Assembly: GCF_000314735.2 (NCBI RefSeq)
Contig: NZ_KB375270.1
Coordinates: forward strand, 124,001 to 188,000
Direction of reading: 5' to 3'
Source: Afipia felis ATCC 53690
GTDB taxonomy: Bacteria > Pseudomonadota > Alphaproteobacteria > Rhizobiales > Xanthobacteraceae
DNA: 64,000 nt
In this document: piece after piece, positions 31,086 through 40,018 of the stretch
Layout: the number at the start of each line of letters is the position of its first letter
Position numbering within the stretch: position 1 is the first letter of the stretch
Position numbers and translations under genes: made by a program
Notes under the pieces: generated by a model
The model's input: the letters and a program-made list of their open reading frames with translations, nothing else
What the model was told of the DNA's origin: nothing
Databases searched by the model: none

Positions 31086-32333
31086 TCAGATGGCGTAATC
31101 CGCAAGCCGCAGCCCGGTGAACTGCCAGCGATGATGCGGATAGAAGAAGTTGCGATAACTCACGCGCGCATGTCCCTCCGGTGTCGCCACGGAGGATCCG
31201 CGCAGCACGTACTGGTTCACCATGAACTTGCCGTTGTATTCGCCGAGCGCGCCCGGAATGGCGCGATAGCCGGGATAGGGCGCGTAGGATGAACGGCTCC
31301 ACTGCCAGACGATGCCATAGGCGTCATCGAGTTGGCCTGCGCGAGCCGCGACTTCCCATTCCATCTCCGTCGGCAGGTGCTTGCCACACCAGCGTGCGAA
31401 GGCGTCTGCTTCGTAATAGCTGACATGGCACACTGGCGTGTCGAGATCGACCGGCTTGAGGCCGGCGAGCGTCATGATGTGCCATTGGCCGTCGATCTTG
31501 CGCCAATGGCCCGGCGCTTCCCATGCCTCGCGCTCGACGGTTGCAAATCCGTCCATCAGCCACAGCGTCGCGGTGCGATAGCCGCCGTCGTTGATGAAAG
31601 CGAGCCATTCGCGGTTGGTGACGAGTTGACGTGCGATTTTCACCGGGCCGACCAGAACGCGGTGCGGCGGCTTTTCATTGTCGAAATGGAAGCTATCGCC
31701 CTGATGGCCGATAGTGTGAATGCCTTCGTTGAGCGTGAACCATGCATCGCCATCTGTGTGAGTGGCTGGAAACGACCAGCTCTCGTCATAAGCAGGCGGA
31801 ATTGGGTTCTGCGCGAAGGCGTGGAGAATGTCGGTATGCATCAGTTCCTGATGCTGCTGCTCGTGATTGAAACCGACCTCCATCAGTGGCGCGATTTCAC
31901 GCAGCTTGTCCTCGCCGGCGCTGGCAAGAAACGCCAGCATCTGCGTGTCGACATATTGCCGATAGGCGGTGACGGCCTCGACGCCCGGGCGAGTCAGATG
32001 ACCGCGCTGTGCGCGAGCGTGACGCGGACCTGCGCTGACGTAATAGGAGTTGAACAGAAAAGCATAATCGGGGTGGAAGACCTTGTAGCCCGGCACGTGC
32101 TGACCGAGCACGAATTGCTCGAAGAACCATGTGGTGTGAGCGCGATGCCATTTCGCGGGGCTTGCATCCGGCATCGACTGGACGAGTTGATCTTCGGCGG
32201 ACAACGGTGCCGCGCGACGCTCGGTCTCGTCGCGAATCGCGCGATAAGCGTCTGACAGCGCGCGGGAGAGGGATGTTTTAGAGAATGCCGACGTAACGGA
32301 CTGGCCGGAGGCCACGAAAGCTCGATTTGTCAC
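31086..32333 (-). CDS. egtB: Ergothioneine biosynthesis sulfoxide synthase EgtB
   Basis: A 415-aa non-heme iron enzyme that couples hercynine with a thiol (gamma-glutamylcysteine or cysteine) and oxygen. The N-terminal DinB-like domain supplies the iron ligands: a histidine in KWHRAHTTWFFEQF and the HxxxH of NHEQQHQELMHTDILHA. From about residue 190 a formylglycine-generating-enzyme-like domain follows (FTLNEGIHTIGHQG, then HLPTEMEWEVAARAG, then VLRGSSVATPEGH). It is upstream of egtD in the same operon. The 264-bp region before it, shared with grxD, shows no further gene. Confidence 0.95.
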   Translation of the reverse strand: MTNRAFVASGQSVTSAFSKTSLSRALSDAYRAIRDETERRAAPLSAEDQLVQSMPDASPAKWHRAHTTWFFEQFVLGQHVPGYKVFHPDYAFLFNSYYVSAGPRHARAQRGHLTRPGVEAVTAYRQYVDTQMLAFLASAGEDKLREIAPLMEVGFNHEQQHQELMHTDILHAFAQNPIPPAYDESWSFPATHTDGDAWFTLNEGIHTIGHQGDSFHFDNEKPPHRVLVGPVKIARQLVTNREWLAFINDGGYRTATLWLMDGFATVEREAWEAPGHWRKIDGQWHIMTLAGLKPVDLDTPVCHVSYYEADAFARWCGKHLPTEMEWEVAARAGQLDDAYGIVWQWSRSSYAPYPGYRAIPGALGEYNGKFMVNQYVLRGSSVATPEGHARVSYRNFFYPHHRWQFTGLRLADYAI

Positions 32334-32597
32334 GAAAATCTCCGGTTTGGGAGAAAACAGTGTTCCGGCGGTTAGGTTCCTAGGTAAGGCTCTTCTACGC
32401 TCAGGCTATGGCATTGTTTCTGTGCCGAGCGCACATCGGCGTGATTTGGCGTGAAATGTCCAAATTGAGGCCGCAAAATCCGGCTTTCGGGCCTGATTTC
32501 ATTGGATGGACGTTCGATTCTCGCTACATATATGAGTGAGGCGGCAGCCTGCCGGTGATCGGGACATCGGAGGCCAGACCCGCCAAGGGATAAGACG

Positions 32598-32933
32598 ATG
32601 AGCATCGAGCAATTTATCGAGAGTGAAGTGAAGTCCAACGACGTCGTGCTGTTCATGAAGGGCACGCCGCAGTTTCCGCAGTGCGGGTTTTCGGGCCAGG
32701 TGGTCCAGATTCTCGATCACGTCGGGGTGCCCTACAAGGGGCTGAACGTTCTGGACTCGGCCGATCTGCGCAACGGCATCAAGGACTATTCGAACTGGCC
32801 GACCATCCCCCAGCTTTACGTGAAGGGCGAGTTCGTCGGCGGTTGCGACATCGTGCGCGAGATGTTCCAGAGCGGCGAATTGCAGAAGATGTTTTCCGAC
32901 AAGGGCGTCTCGGTACGCCAGGCAGCGGGCTAG
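32598..32933 (+). CDS. grxD: Monothiol glutaredoxin, Grx4 family
   Basis: A 111-aa CGFS glutaredoxin. The active site CGFS is at residues 29-32, after FMKGTPQFPQ, and the glutathione-binding WPTIPQLYVKGEFVGGCDI follows. It carries or transfers [2Fe-2S] clusters and pairs with BolA. AAGGGAT lies upstream of ATG 32598. It is followed by a bidirectional terminator shared with rpsD. Confidence 0.97.
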   Translation: MSIEQFIESEVKSNDVVLFMKGTPQFPQCGFSGQVVQILDHVGVPYKGLNVLDSADLRNGIKDYSNWPTIPQLYVKGEFVGGCDIVREMFQSGELQKMFSDKGVSVRQAAG

Positions 32934-32975
32934 TTTCTGCTCTCACCGATGTTGCGCCGGCGATCGGCGCAAAGA

Positions 32976-33003
32976 AAAAGGCCGCCCGATGAGGCGGCCT
33001 TTT
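32976..33003. terminator. Bidirectional terminator between grxD and rpsD
   Basis: AAAAGGCCGCC (32976-32986) pairs with GGCGGCCTTTT (32993-33003). It lies 43 bp after grxD and 24 bp beyond the rpsD stop, and has an A-run on one side and a T-run on the other. It therefore works for both strands. The stem sequence is identical to the one between the alpha/beta hydrolase gene and rpe. Confidence 0.92.
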
Positions 33004-33026
33004 GATTTTGAACGCTCGCGCAGGAA

Positions 33027-33644
33027 TTAGCGCGAATAGAATTCGATGATGAGGTGCGGCTCCATCTGAACCGGGAAGGGGACTTCCGACAGGTTCGGAA
33101 CGCGCGTGAATTTCGCGGTCTGCTTGCCGTGATCGACTTCGATGAAGTCAGGCACGTCGCGCTCGGCGAGCTGGTTGGCTTCGAGCACCGTGGCGAGCTG
33201 CTTGGAGGAATCCTTCACCTCGATCACGTCGCCGACCTTGACCTTGTAGCTCGAGATGTTGACGCGCTTGCCGTTCACCTTGATGTGGCCGTGGTTGATG
33301 AACTGGCGCGCGGCGAACATCGTCGGCACGAACTTGGAGCGATAGACGACCGCATCGAGACGGCGCTCGAGCAGGCCGATCAGGTTCTCGCCCGAGTCGC
33401 CCTTGAGACGGGTCGCTTCGACGTAAACGGCGTAGAACTGACGCTCGGAAATGTTGGCGTAATAGCCCTTGAGCTTCTGCTTGGCGCGGAGCTGCGTGCC
33501 GAAGTCGGAGAGCTTGCCCTTGCGGCGCTGGCCGTGCTGGCCGGGGCCGTATTCGCGCTTGTTGACGGGGCTCTTCGGGCGGCCCCAGATGTTCTGGCCC
33601 ATACGGCGATCAATTTTATACTTCGCCTCACTGCGCTTAGTCAT
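33027..33644 (-). CDS. rpsD: 30S ribosomal protein S4
   Basis: A 205-aa primary 16S rRNA-binding protein. The start [21 protein letters not shown] and the S4 RNA-binding domain ([20 protein letters not shown], then [15 protein letters not shown]) are clear. ATG 33644 with GAGG upstream is chosen. An open frame extends further to 33752 but encodes unlike residues. Unlike in enterobacteria it is not in the alpha operon but stands alone. Confidence 0.98.
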   Translation of the reverse strand: MTKRSEAKYKIDRRMGQNIWGRPKSPVNKREYGPGQHGQRRKGKLSDFGTQLRAKQKLKGYYANISERQFYAVYVEATRLKGDSGENLIGLLERRLDAVVYRSKFVPTMFAARQFINHGHIKVNGKRVNISSYKVKVGDVIEVKDSSKQLATVLEANQLAERDVPDFIEVDHGKQTAKFTRVPNLSEVPFPVQMEPHLIIEFYSR

Positions 33645-33769
33645 CGCGTCCTCTTTCGTAAGTTTGAGTTTTGAGGAAACGCGCCCTCCTGTGTAACCGG
33701 GAAATCCCGGATACCGACAGGTCGTCCTCGTAAGCATTACGGGGAAAACCACGGGTCGCGAAACACAAC

Positions 33770-33788
33770 GCGGGCCGAAACGGCCCGC
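33770..33788 (-). other. GC-rich hairpin between the cupin gene and rpsD
   Basis: GCGGGCCG (33770-33777) and CGGCCCGC (33781-33788) pair around a three-base loop. On the minus strand it is followed by GTTGTGTTT. It lies 82 bp after the cupin stop and 125 bp before rpsD. It may terminate the cupin transcript or be a leader structure of rpsD. The sequence cannot decide. Confidence 0.45.
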
Positions 33789-33870
33789 GAGCAGGGGTGT
33801 TCTTAAGGAGAAAGCGCCGCCAAGTCAAACGTTTGGGGCTGTTTTGGCGCCGAAAATCCCGCCCCGATTT

Positions 33871-34290
33871 TTACTTCAGGGGGGCGGGGGAGGCGATTGG
33901 CTTGCCTTTCTCGACAACGTAAATCCCTAGCAATTTTAATGGTTTGCCGGGAGCAACCTTGACGTCATGGGGCACATTGGGAGGTACCTGGATCACAACG
34001 CCGGGCTTCAGCGCCTGATCTGGCTTGCCCTCGACAATGAGCGTGCCTTCGCCCTCCAGGACATAGCTGAGATCAAAACCCGGGTGGGTATGGCGGCCCG
34101 CGCTCACGGTTCCCGCGGGAATCTCCGCGATCGCCTCGACGACATGATAGCCCGCAGGGAAATCAACATCCTGCAGCGGCGTGCGTTTGATGGCCGACGC
34201 AGCCGGTGCCGGAGTCATGGCTGTCTGCGCATGGGCCACGCTCACGCCAGCCAGCGCGATCGAAAAACAAAGTATCGTGCTCTTCAACAT
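33871..34290 (-). CDS. Exported cupin-domain protein
   Basis: A 139-aa protein with a signal peptide (MLKSTILCFSIALAGVSVAHA, cleavage near residue 21). The cupin 2 barrel contains the metal-binding pattern GRHTHPGFDLSYVLEGEG and PPNVPHDVKV. The bound metal and substrate are unknown. ATG 34290 is preferred over the longer frame from 34329 because it gives a clean signal sequence and has GGGAG upstream. It probably acts in the periplasm. Confidence 0.8.
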   Translation of the reverse strand: MLKSTILCFSIALAGVSVAHAQTAMTPAPAASAIKRTPLQDVDFPAGYHVVEAIAEIPAGTVSAGRHTHPGFDLSYVLEGEGTLIVEGKPDQALKPGVVIQVPPNVPHDVKVAPGKPLKLLGIYVVEKGKPIASPAPLK

Positions 34291-34367
34291 GGGGCTCTCC
34301 CTGGTGCTGTCCTCTCCCGGGACAGGCATGCGAAGGCTAACAGCGCGATGCAGGGAAGCAAAAGAAA

Positions 34368-35165
34368 TTAGGCGTGATCCAGCGCCTGTGCGCCGAAGAA
34401 CGGCCGCAGCGCCATCGCAAAAGCGGGCGAAGGAGAGTTGCCCGACGTGAATAAAAATTTCGCGGGCGATGGAATATTCTCGGTTGCCGAATGCCCGAGC
34501 AGGTTTTCCACGCGCCGGGCGATGGCAGGGGCGGGATCGATCCAGTCCACCGGCCAGGGCGCGATCCGCCGGATCTGTTCCAGCAACAACGGATAATGGG
34601 TGCAGGCCAGCACCACGGTATCCGTACGCGGATCGCCATCGACGAAGCAGGGCGCGATCTCGGCGAGAACCGCGCCGTCGCTCACGGCCTCGCCGCGCAG
34701 GGCGGTCTCCGCCAGTGCGGCGAGATTGCCCGCGCCGACCAGCGTTACCTCGCAGCCCTGCGCGAAATCGGCGATCAGCTTTTTGGTGTATTCGCGCTTC
34801 ACGGTGCCGCGCGTGCCGAGCACGGACACCCGCTTCGTCCTTGATGAGGCGCAGGCAGGCTTGATCGCGGGTACGGTGCCGACGAAGGGAACGGAATAGG
34901 CCTTACGCAAATGATCCATCACCAGCGTCGAGGCGGTGTTGCAAGCGATGACGACGAGATCGGGCTGATGGCGTGCGATCAGTGTGCCTATCAGCGGCAC
35001 CACACGGGCGACGATCTCGTCCTCGGTGTGATGGCCGTAGGGGAAGAATGCGTCGTCGGCGACATAGGTGTAGGCGGCGTCGGGGCGGGCCATGACGATT
35101 TCGCGCAGCACCGTCAGGCCGCCGAGGCCGGAATCGAATACGAGGATTGTGGGCGGCTTCGACAC
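34368..35165 (-). CDS. murI: Glutamate racemase
   Basis: A 265-aa cofactor-independent racemase that supplies D-glutamate for peptidoglycan. The two catalytic cysteines are C75 in VIACNTAST and C188 in VLACTHYPLL. The N-terminal IL-FDSGLGGLTVL (residues 7-20) and PYG (43-45) are family motifs. It lies 77 bp upstream of the cupin gene on the same strand and could share its transcript. Confidence 0.96.
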   Translation of the reverse strand: MSKPPTILVFDSGLGGLTVLREIVMARPDAAYTYVADDAFFPYGHHTEDEIVARVVPLIGTLIARHQPDLVVIACNTASTLVMDHLRKAYSVPFVGTVPAIKPACASSRTKRVSVLGTRGTVKREYTKKLIADFAQGCEVTLVGAGNLAALAETALRGEAVSDGAVLAEIAPCFVDGDPRTDTVVLACTHYPLLLEQIRRIAPWPVDWIDPAPAIARRVENLLGHSATENIPSPAKFLFTSGNSPSPAFAMALRPFFGAQALDHA

Positions 35166-35250
35166 GAAAAGAGCTTAGCTGGTCGTTGGTTATGAATGAG
35201 TTGCGGACGCTGCTGGCGTGAGGCGGCGCAGCCCAACGCTATACTCCAAT

Positions 35251-35284
35251 TTAGAGTAATTCCAATACTTAGAGTAATTCCAAT
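35251..35284. repeat. 16-bp direct repeat upstream of cytochrome b561 gene
   Basis: TTAGAGTAATTCCAAT at 35251-35266 is repeated exactly at 35269-35284 (18-bp period), 74 bp before the cytochrome b561 start. Direct repeats with this spacing can be operators, but no known regulator site was recognised. Confidence 0.7.
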
Positions 35285-35357
35285 CAGTTGTCCGGCGGCT
35301 CACTTGTCCGCGCCCACCTTCTATGGCTTCTCGTCGGGTTCACGGGCGGCGGATGAG

Positions 35358-35909
35358 ATGCTGAACAACACGACACGATCCTGGGGCACGGTAGCGCGCG
35401 CGTTTCACTGGGTGCTTGGCATCGCCATCATTGGCATGATCGCCTATGGCTGGTGGATGAACCACTTTCCGGCGCGGGCGGATCGCTTCTTCCACCGTTC
35501 GATCCACGCCGATATCGGCTATCTCGTGCTGCTGTTCACGGCACTGCGGCTGATCTGGAAAGTGACGAACCCTATGCCTGTGCTGCCCGCCAGCACGCGC
35601 GCCTGGGAGCGGGGGCTCGCGCACCTCAACCAGTGGTCGCTCTACGTCCTGACATTTGTGGTTGCCATGCTCGGCTGGGCTCATTCAGGCGCGCACAAGC
35701 CGGACTATGCGGATTTCTTCGGGCTATTCCGGGTGCCGCAGTTCACGGTCGAGAACAAGCAGAACGCGCGCGATTTCGAGAACTGGCACATCTATGCGGC
35801 CTATGTGCTGCTGGCGCTGATCGTGTTGCATGTCCTCGCCGCGCTCTATCATCGCTTCATCAAGCGTGACGGCGTGCTGGAGCGGATGGTCGACGGCCGG
35901 GCGAGCTAA
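35358..35909 (+). CDS. Cytochrome b561
   Basis: A 183-aa, four-helix inner-membrane cytochrome b of the bacterial CybB type. Histidines suited to bind two hemes b are in VARAFHWVLGIA, FFHRSIHADIGY, NWHIYAAYVLLALIVLHVLAALYHRF. These proteins oxidise ubiquinol or pass electrons to periplasmic partners, including superoxide. ATG 35358 (MLNNTTRSWGTVARAFHW) is the natural start. The longer open frame lacks protein-like sequence. Confidence 0.93.
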   Translation: MLNNTTRSWGTVARAFHWVLGIAIIGMIAYGWWMNHFPARADRFFHRSIHADIGYLVLLFTALRLIWKVTNPMPVLPASTRAWERGLAHLNQWSLYVLTFVVAMLGWAHSGAHKPDYADFFGLFRVPQFTVENKQNARDFENWHIYAAYVLLALIVLHVLAALYHRFIKRDGVLERMVDGRAS

Positions 35910-35920
35910 GTCCTGCGCCT

Positions 35921-36478
35921 TTAAATCCGGTTGAGCAGCCGCCCGAGCAGCACCAGCCCCTGCGGCCACAACCCGAGGCGCGATGTGCCGTTGATGTGAC
36001 CCAGTTCTCCGGCGTCATGGAAAGCCGAATCCCAGCCTGAGGCAAACGTGCGGGCGCGCTCCAGCGTCACGAACGGATCGTTGCTGCTCGCAACCGTGAT
36101 GGAGGGGACAGGCAGTGGCTTGCGCGGCAGCGGCGCGAAGTTCCGGACGGCATCCGGCGTGTGCTCGACTGACTCCACATCGGACGGCGCCACCAGTAAT
36201 GCGCCTTTGACGCGTCCCGGTTCGTGCATGGTGAGCCAGTGCACGGCGAGCGCGACGCCGAGGCTGTGGGCGATCAGGACAACGGGTCGCTTGCCCTGCG
36301 CGACGGCCTGATCGAGCCGCGCCAGCCAGTCGGCCAGTTGCGGCGTGTCCCAATCGTCCTGCAGGACCCGTGAGGCATTCGGAAACGCCATCGACCAGTG
36401 CGACTGCCAGTGATCGACCCCGGAGTTGGTCAGGCCGGGGAGGATCAGGAAATCGAAGGCCTCGCAGGACGGGATCAT
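35921..36478 (-). CDS. RBBP9/YdeN family serine hydrolase
   Basis: A 185-aa minimal alpha/beta hydrolase. The nucleophile is S72 in VVLIAHSLGVALAV. The aspartate is probably in SSNDPFVTL and the histidine in GELGHINGTSRLG near the C-terminus. Family members are small esterases of unknown physiological substrate. It starts 9 bp after purB on the same strand, so it is likely co-transcribed with purB. Confidence 0.88.
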   Translation of the reverse strand: MIPSCEAFDFLILPGLTNSGVDHWQSHWSMAFPNASRVLQDDWDTPQLADWLARLDQAVAQGKRPVVLIAHSLGVALAVHWLTMHEPGRVKGALLVAPSDVESVEHTPDAVRNFAPLPRKPLPVPSITVASSNDPFVTLERARTFASGWDSAFHDAGELGHINGTSRLGLWPQGLVLLGRLLNRI

Positions 36479-36487
36479 GGCGATCGT

Positions 36488-37795
36488 TCAGGATTTCCCG
36501 AACACTCGGTCAAAGATCGTGTCGACGTGCTTAAAGTGATAGGCGAGATCAAATTGCTCTTCGATCTCCTTGTCGGACAAGAGCTTTTTAACGTCCTCAT
36601 CCTTTTTCAGAAGCGACTGGAAGTCGCCTTCGCCACGCCAGACAGGCATCGCGTTGCGCTGCACGAGGCGGTAGGCGTCCTCGCGCGAGGCACCCTTCTG
36701 CGTCAGTGCCAGCAGCAGCCGTTGCGAGTGGACCAGGCCGCCGAGGCGGTCGAGGTTCTTCTGCATGTTCTCGGGATAGACGAGAAGCTTCTCGATCACG
36801 CCGGCAAGCCGGTTGAGCGCGAAGTCGAGCGTCACGGTGGCGTCGGGGCCCATCATCCGCTCGGCGGAGGAGTGCGAGATGTCGCGCTCGTGCCAGAGCA
36901 CGACGTTCTCCAGCGCGGGGGTGACATAAGCGCGGACCATGCGTGACAGGCCGGTGAGATTTTCGGTCAGCACCGGGTTACGCTTGTGCGGCATCGCCGA
37001 GGAGCCCTTCTGCCCCTGCGAGAAGAACTCTTCGGCTTCCAGCACTTCGGTGCGCTGCATGTGCCGGATTTCAACCGCGAGGCGTTCCATCGATGCCGCG
37101 ACGACGCCAAGCGTCGCGAAGAACATGGCGTGACGGTCGCGCGGGATCACCTGCGTCGAGATCGGTTCGACGGTCAGCCCCATTGCCTTGGCGACATGTT
37201 CTTCCACCCGCGGATCGATCTGCGCAAAGGTGCCGACGGCGCCCGAGATGGCGCAGGTCGCGATTTCCTTCCGCGCGGCGACGAGGCGGGCGCGGGCACG
37301 GTCAAATTCGGCGTAGGCGTAAGCGAGCTTGAGGCCGAAAGTCACCGGCTCGGCATGGATGCCGTGCGAGCGGCCGATGACCGGCGTGAGCTTGTGCTCG
37401 AATGCGCGTGCTTTAAGAGCCGCGAGCACGCGGTCGATATCGGCGATCAGAAGATCGGCGGCGCGCGCGAGTTGCACGTTCAGGCAGGTGTCGAGCACGT
37501 CCGACGAGGTCATGCCCTGATGCACGAACCGTGCTTCGGGGCCGACAATCTCGGCAAGGTGCGTGAGGAAGGCGATGACGTCGTGCTTGGTCTCGCGCTC
37601 GATCTCGTCGATGCGCTCGACATTGAAGGTTACGCCCTTGGCTTTTTCCCAGACCTTCTTCGCCGCGTCCTTCGGAATCGTGCCGATCTCGGCCAGCGCG
37701 TCGGCGGCATGGGCCTCGATCTCGAACCAGATCTGGAAACGCGTCTGAGGCTCCCAGATGGAGGTCATTTCGGGGCGGGAATAGCGAGGAATCAT
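36488..37795 (-). CDS. purB: Adenylosuccinate lyase
   Basis: A 435-aa fumarase/aspartase-superfamily lyase that acts twice in purine synthesis, on SAICAR and on adenylosuccinate. The superfamily signature is SSAMPHKRNP near residue 265, and GRSHGIHAEPVTFG near 145 carries the catalytic histidine. ATG 37795 (MIPRYSRPEMTSIW) is the family start; a 9-residue longer form is possible. It is the fifth purine gene in the window, but in a separate transcription unit. Confidence 0.97.
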   Translation of the reverse strand: MIPRYSRPEMTSIWEPQTRFQIWFEIEAHAADALAEIGTIPKDAAKKVWEKAKGVTFNVERIDEIERETKHDVIAFLTHLAEIVGPEARFVHQGMTSSDVLDTCLNVQLARAADLLIADIDRVLAALKARAFEHKLTPVIGRSHGIHAEPVTFGLKLAYAYAEFDRARARLVAARKEIATCAISGAVGTFAQIDPRVEEHVAKAMGLTVEPISTQVIPRDRHAMFFATLGVVAASMERLAVEIRHMQRTEVLEAEEFFSQGQKGSSAMPHKRNPVLTENLTGLSRMVRAYVTPALENVVLWHERDISHSSAERMMGPDATVTLDFALNRLAGVIEKLLVYPENMQKNLDRLGGLVHSQRLLLALTQKGASREDAYRLVQRNAMPVWRGEGDFQSLLKKDEDVKKLLSDKEIEEQFDLAYHFKHVDTIFDRVFGKS

Positions 37796-38033
37796 GGGCT
37801 GCCTTCCTGGGGAAAAGGCCATCTTATTGGGACATCGGCGGCCTGTTGTCTATGCATATGCCCGCCCATTCCACATTTCGAAACCCAAGGCTGCGCGGGC
37901 AATTTCATGATGCGGCACAGCGACATAACCAAACTTTGACTTCTCCGGTATGGCTTTGCCTCCCCAGCCGGAATGTTGGCGTTACGATGCATTCAATCCG
38001 GCGCCAAAGTCCGGATGAATTGGGGAAGATTTC

Positions 38034-39977
38034 ATGAAACGCCTGTTTGCTGCGGCCAGCGCGCTGGCCGTCACCATGACCGCCACGCCGTCCAATGCCA
38101 AAGTCATCAAATTCGAAATCCTGAAAACTGAATCGCCGGCTTTCGGCGGGCGCACGTTCGGCAGTGTCGGAACCTATGATCGGGTGTTCGCGCGGGCGAC
38201 GATCGCGCTGGCGCCGTCCGATCCGCATAACGGCATCATCGCGGACATCGAGCATGCGCCGCGCGATGCACAGGGCCTCGTCCAGGCGACGACGGACGTA
38301 CAGATGCTCCGGCCGACCAATGCGGCCCACGGCAATCGCCGGCTGTTCTATGAAGTGCTCAACCGCGGTAGCAAGCTCGGGCTCGCGCTGTTCGACGACA
38401 CGCCGAAAGTCATCAATGATCCCGAGACGGCGGAAGATGCCGGAAACGGCTTTCTGATGCGAAAGGGTTACACGGTCGTGTGGAGCGGCTGGCAGGGCGA
38501 TCTCACTCCAGGTGAGGGGCGGATGACGTTTTCGCCGCCGGTCGTTTCCGGGATCACGGGTCTCGCGTGCGAGGAATACATCTTCGATCACGAGAACAAT
38601 CCGGCGACCGCCAAGCTGAGCTATCCCGCCGCCGATCTTGATGTCGCGCATGCCAAGCTCTCCGTGCGCGAAGCGGAGGCCGATCAGCGCGCGACGCCTG
38701 TCGATCTGTCGTTCACGTTCACCGACGATACGCATATCTCAATCAAGCGCCCGGCGGGCTTCGATGCAGGCGCGATCTACGAACTGATCTATCAGGCTAA
38801 AAATCCCAAGGTGATGGGAATGGGCTTTGCCGCGACGCGCGACATTGTTTCTTTCCTGCGTTACGAGAAGGCGGATGCCGCAGGTGGCGCCAATCCACTT
38901 GCCGGGCAGGTCGACAAGGCGATCGGCTTCGGTCTCTCGCAGAGCGGCCGCTTCCTGCACGACTATCTCTATCTCGGCTTCAACGGTGATGAAGCCGGGC
39001 GGATGGTGTTCGACGGCGTGATGCCGCACATTTCCGGGGGCAAGAAGACCTTCACGAATTATCGCTTCAGCCAGCCGGGCCGCTCGCCTTACGAGCACGC
39101 CGACATGCTGTATCCCGGCTCGGAGTTTCCCTTCACTTACACGACCACGACCGATGTTCTTACCGGCAGGACCGACGGCATCCTCAAACGCTGCGAGGAA
39201 CAGAAGAATTGTCCGAAGATTCTGAAATCGGACAGCGAGATCGAGTTTTATCAGCAGCGTGCGGCGCTGGTCTCGACCGGCACCGACGGCAAGCCGGTGG
39301 AGATTCCGGACAATGTCCGGGTCTACTTCCTCTCGAACCTGCAACACTACGCGCTGGCGCACGCAAAGTCGGCGATGGTGAAGCAATGCAAATATCCGTC
39401 AAACCCGCTGAATGCCGGGCCGTCGGTCCGCGCGTTGCTGGTGGCGCTCGATGCCTGGATCACGGACGGCACCGCGCCGCCGCCGAGCCGCTATCCGAGC
39501 GTTGCCGATGGCACGCTGGTAGCACCGGATGCGAAGGATGTTGGCTTTCCGGCCAATCCCGCATTTCCTTATACCGAGCGGCTGGCACGGCCGACCCTGA
39601 TCGATTTCAGCGAAATGCCGCCGGCGAAGATCAAGCCGTATCCCATCTTCGTGCCCAAGACCGATGCCGATGGCCGCGCCATCGCGGGCGTGCATCTGCC
39701 GACATTGGAAGCACCCATCGCCACGCACACTGGGTGGAACATCCGCAAGGCAGGTTTTTCGGAAGGTGAGCTTTGCGACAACAACGGATCGATGATCCCG
39801 TTTGCGGCGACGAAGGAGGAGCGGCTGAAGACCGGTGATCCGCGTCTGTCGCTCGCCGAACGTTATCCGCATCCGGGCGATCGCGCTGCCGCAGTCGAGA
39901 AGGCCGCGAAGCAGCTTGTTCAGGACCGGCTGTTACTCAAGGAAGACGTCAAGACATTCACCGACGCGGTGAATTGA
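38034..39977 (+). CDS. Exported alpha/beta hydrolase domain protein (Abhydrolase_10-like)
   Basis: A 647-aa protein with a signal peptide (cleavage near residue 22, after SNA). It resembles the large alpha/beta hydrolase domain-containing proteins common in Bradyrhizobium. GFGLSQSGRFLHDYLYLG near residue 310 carries the likely nucleophile serine. FDGVMPHISGG and EFPFTY follow. No substrate is known. It stands alone between purB (divergent) and rpe (convergent). The 238-bp upstream region holds no other gene. Confidence 0.75.
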   Translation: MKRLFAAASALAVTMTATPSNAKVIKFEILKTESPAFGGRTFGSVGTYDRVFARATIALAPSDPHNGIIADIEHAPRDAQGLVQATTDVQMLRPTNAAHGNRRLFYEVLNRGSKLGLALFDDTPKVINDPETAEDAGNGFLMRKGYTVVWSGWQGDLTPGEGRMTFSPPVVSGITGLACEEYIFDHENNPATAKLSYPAADLDVAHAKLSVREAEADQRATPVDLSFTFTDDTHISIKRPAGFDAGAIYELIYQAKNPKVMGMGFAATRDIVSFLRYEKADAAGGANPLAGQVDKAIGFGLSQSGRFLHDYLYLGFNGDEAGRMVFDGVMPHISGGKKTFTNYRFSQPGRSPYEHADMLYPGSEFPFTYTTTTDVLTGRTDGILKRCEEQKNCPKILKSDSEIEFYQQRAALVSTGTDGKPVEIPDNVRVYFLSNLQHYALAHAKSAMVKQCKYPSNPLNAGPSVRALLVALDAWITDGTAPPPSRYPSVADGTLVAPDAKDVGFPANPAFPYTERLARPTLIDFSEMPPAKIKPYPIFVPKTDADGRAIAGVHLPTLEAPIATHTGWNIRKAGFSEGELCDNNGSMIPFAATKEERLKTGDPRLSLAERYPHPGDRAAAVEKAAKQLVQDRLLLKEDVKTFTDAVN

Positions 39978-39987
39978 TCGGAGAAAG

Positions 39988-40014
39988 AAAAGGCCGCCTT
40001 CGAGGCGGCCTTTT
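39988..40014. terminator. Bidirectional terminator between the hydrolase gene and rpe
   Basis: AAAAGGCCGCC (39988-39998) pairs with GGCGGCCTTTT (40004-40014), with an A-rich left flank and a T-run on the right. It lies 11 bp after the hydrolase stop and just beyond the rpe stop, so it serves both. Confidence 0.92.
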
Positions 40015-40018
40015 TGTT

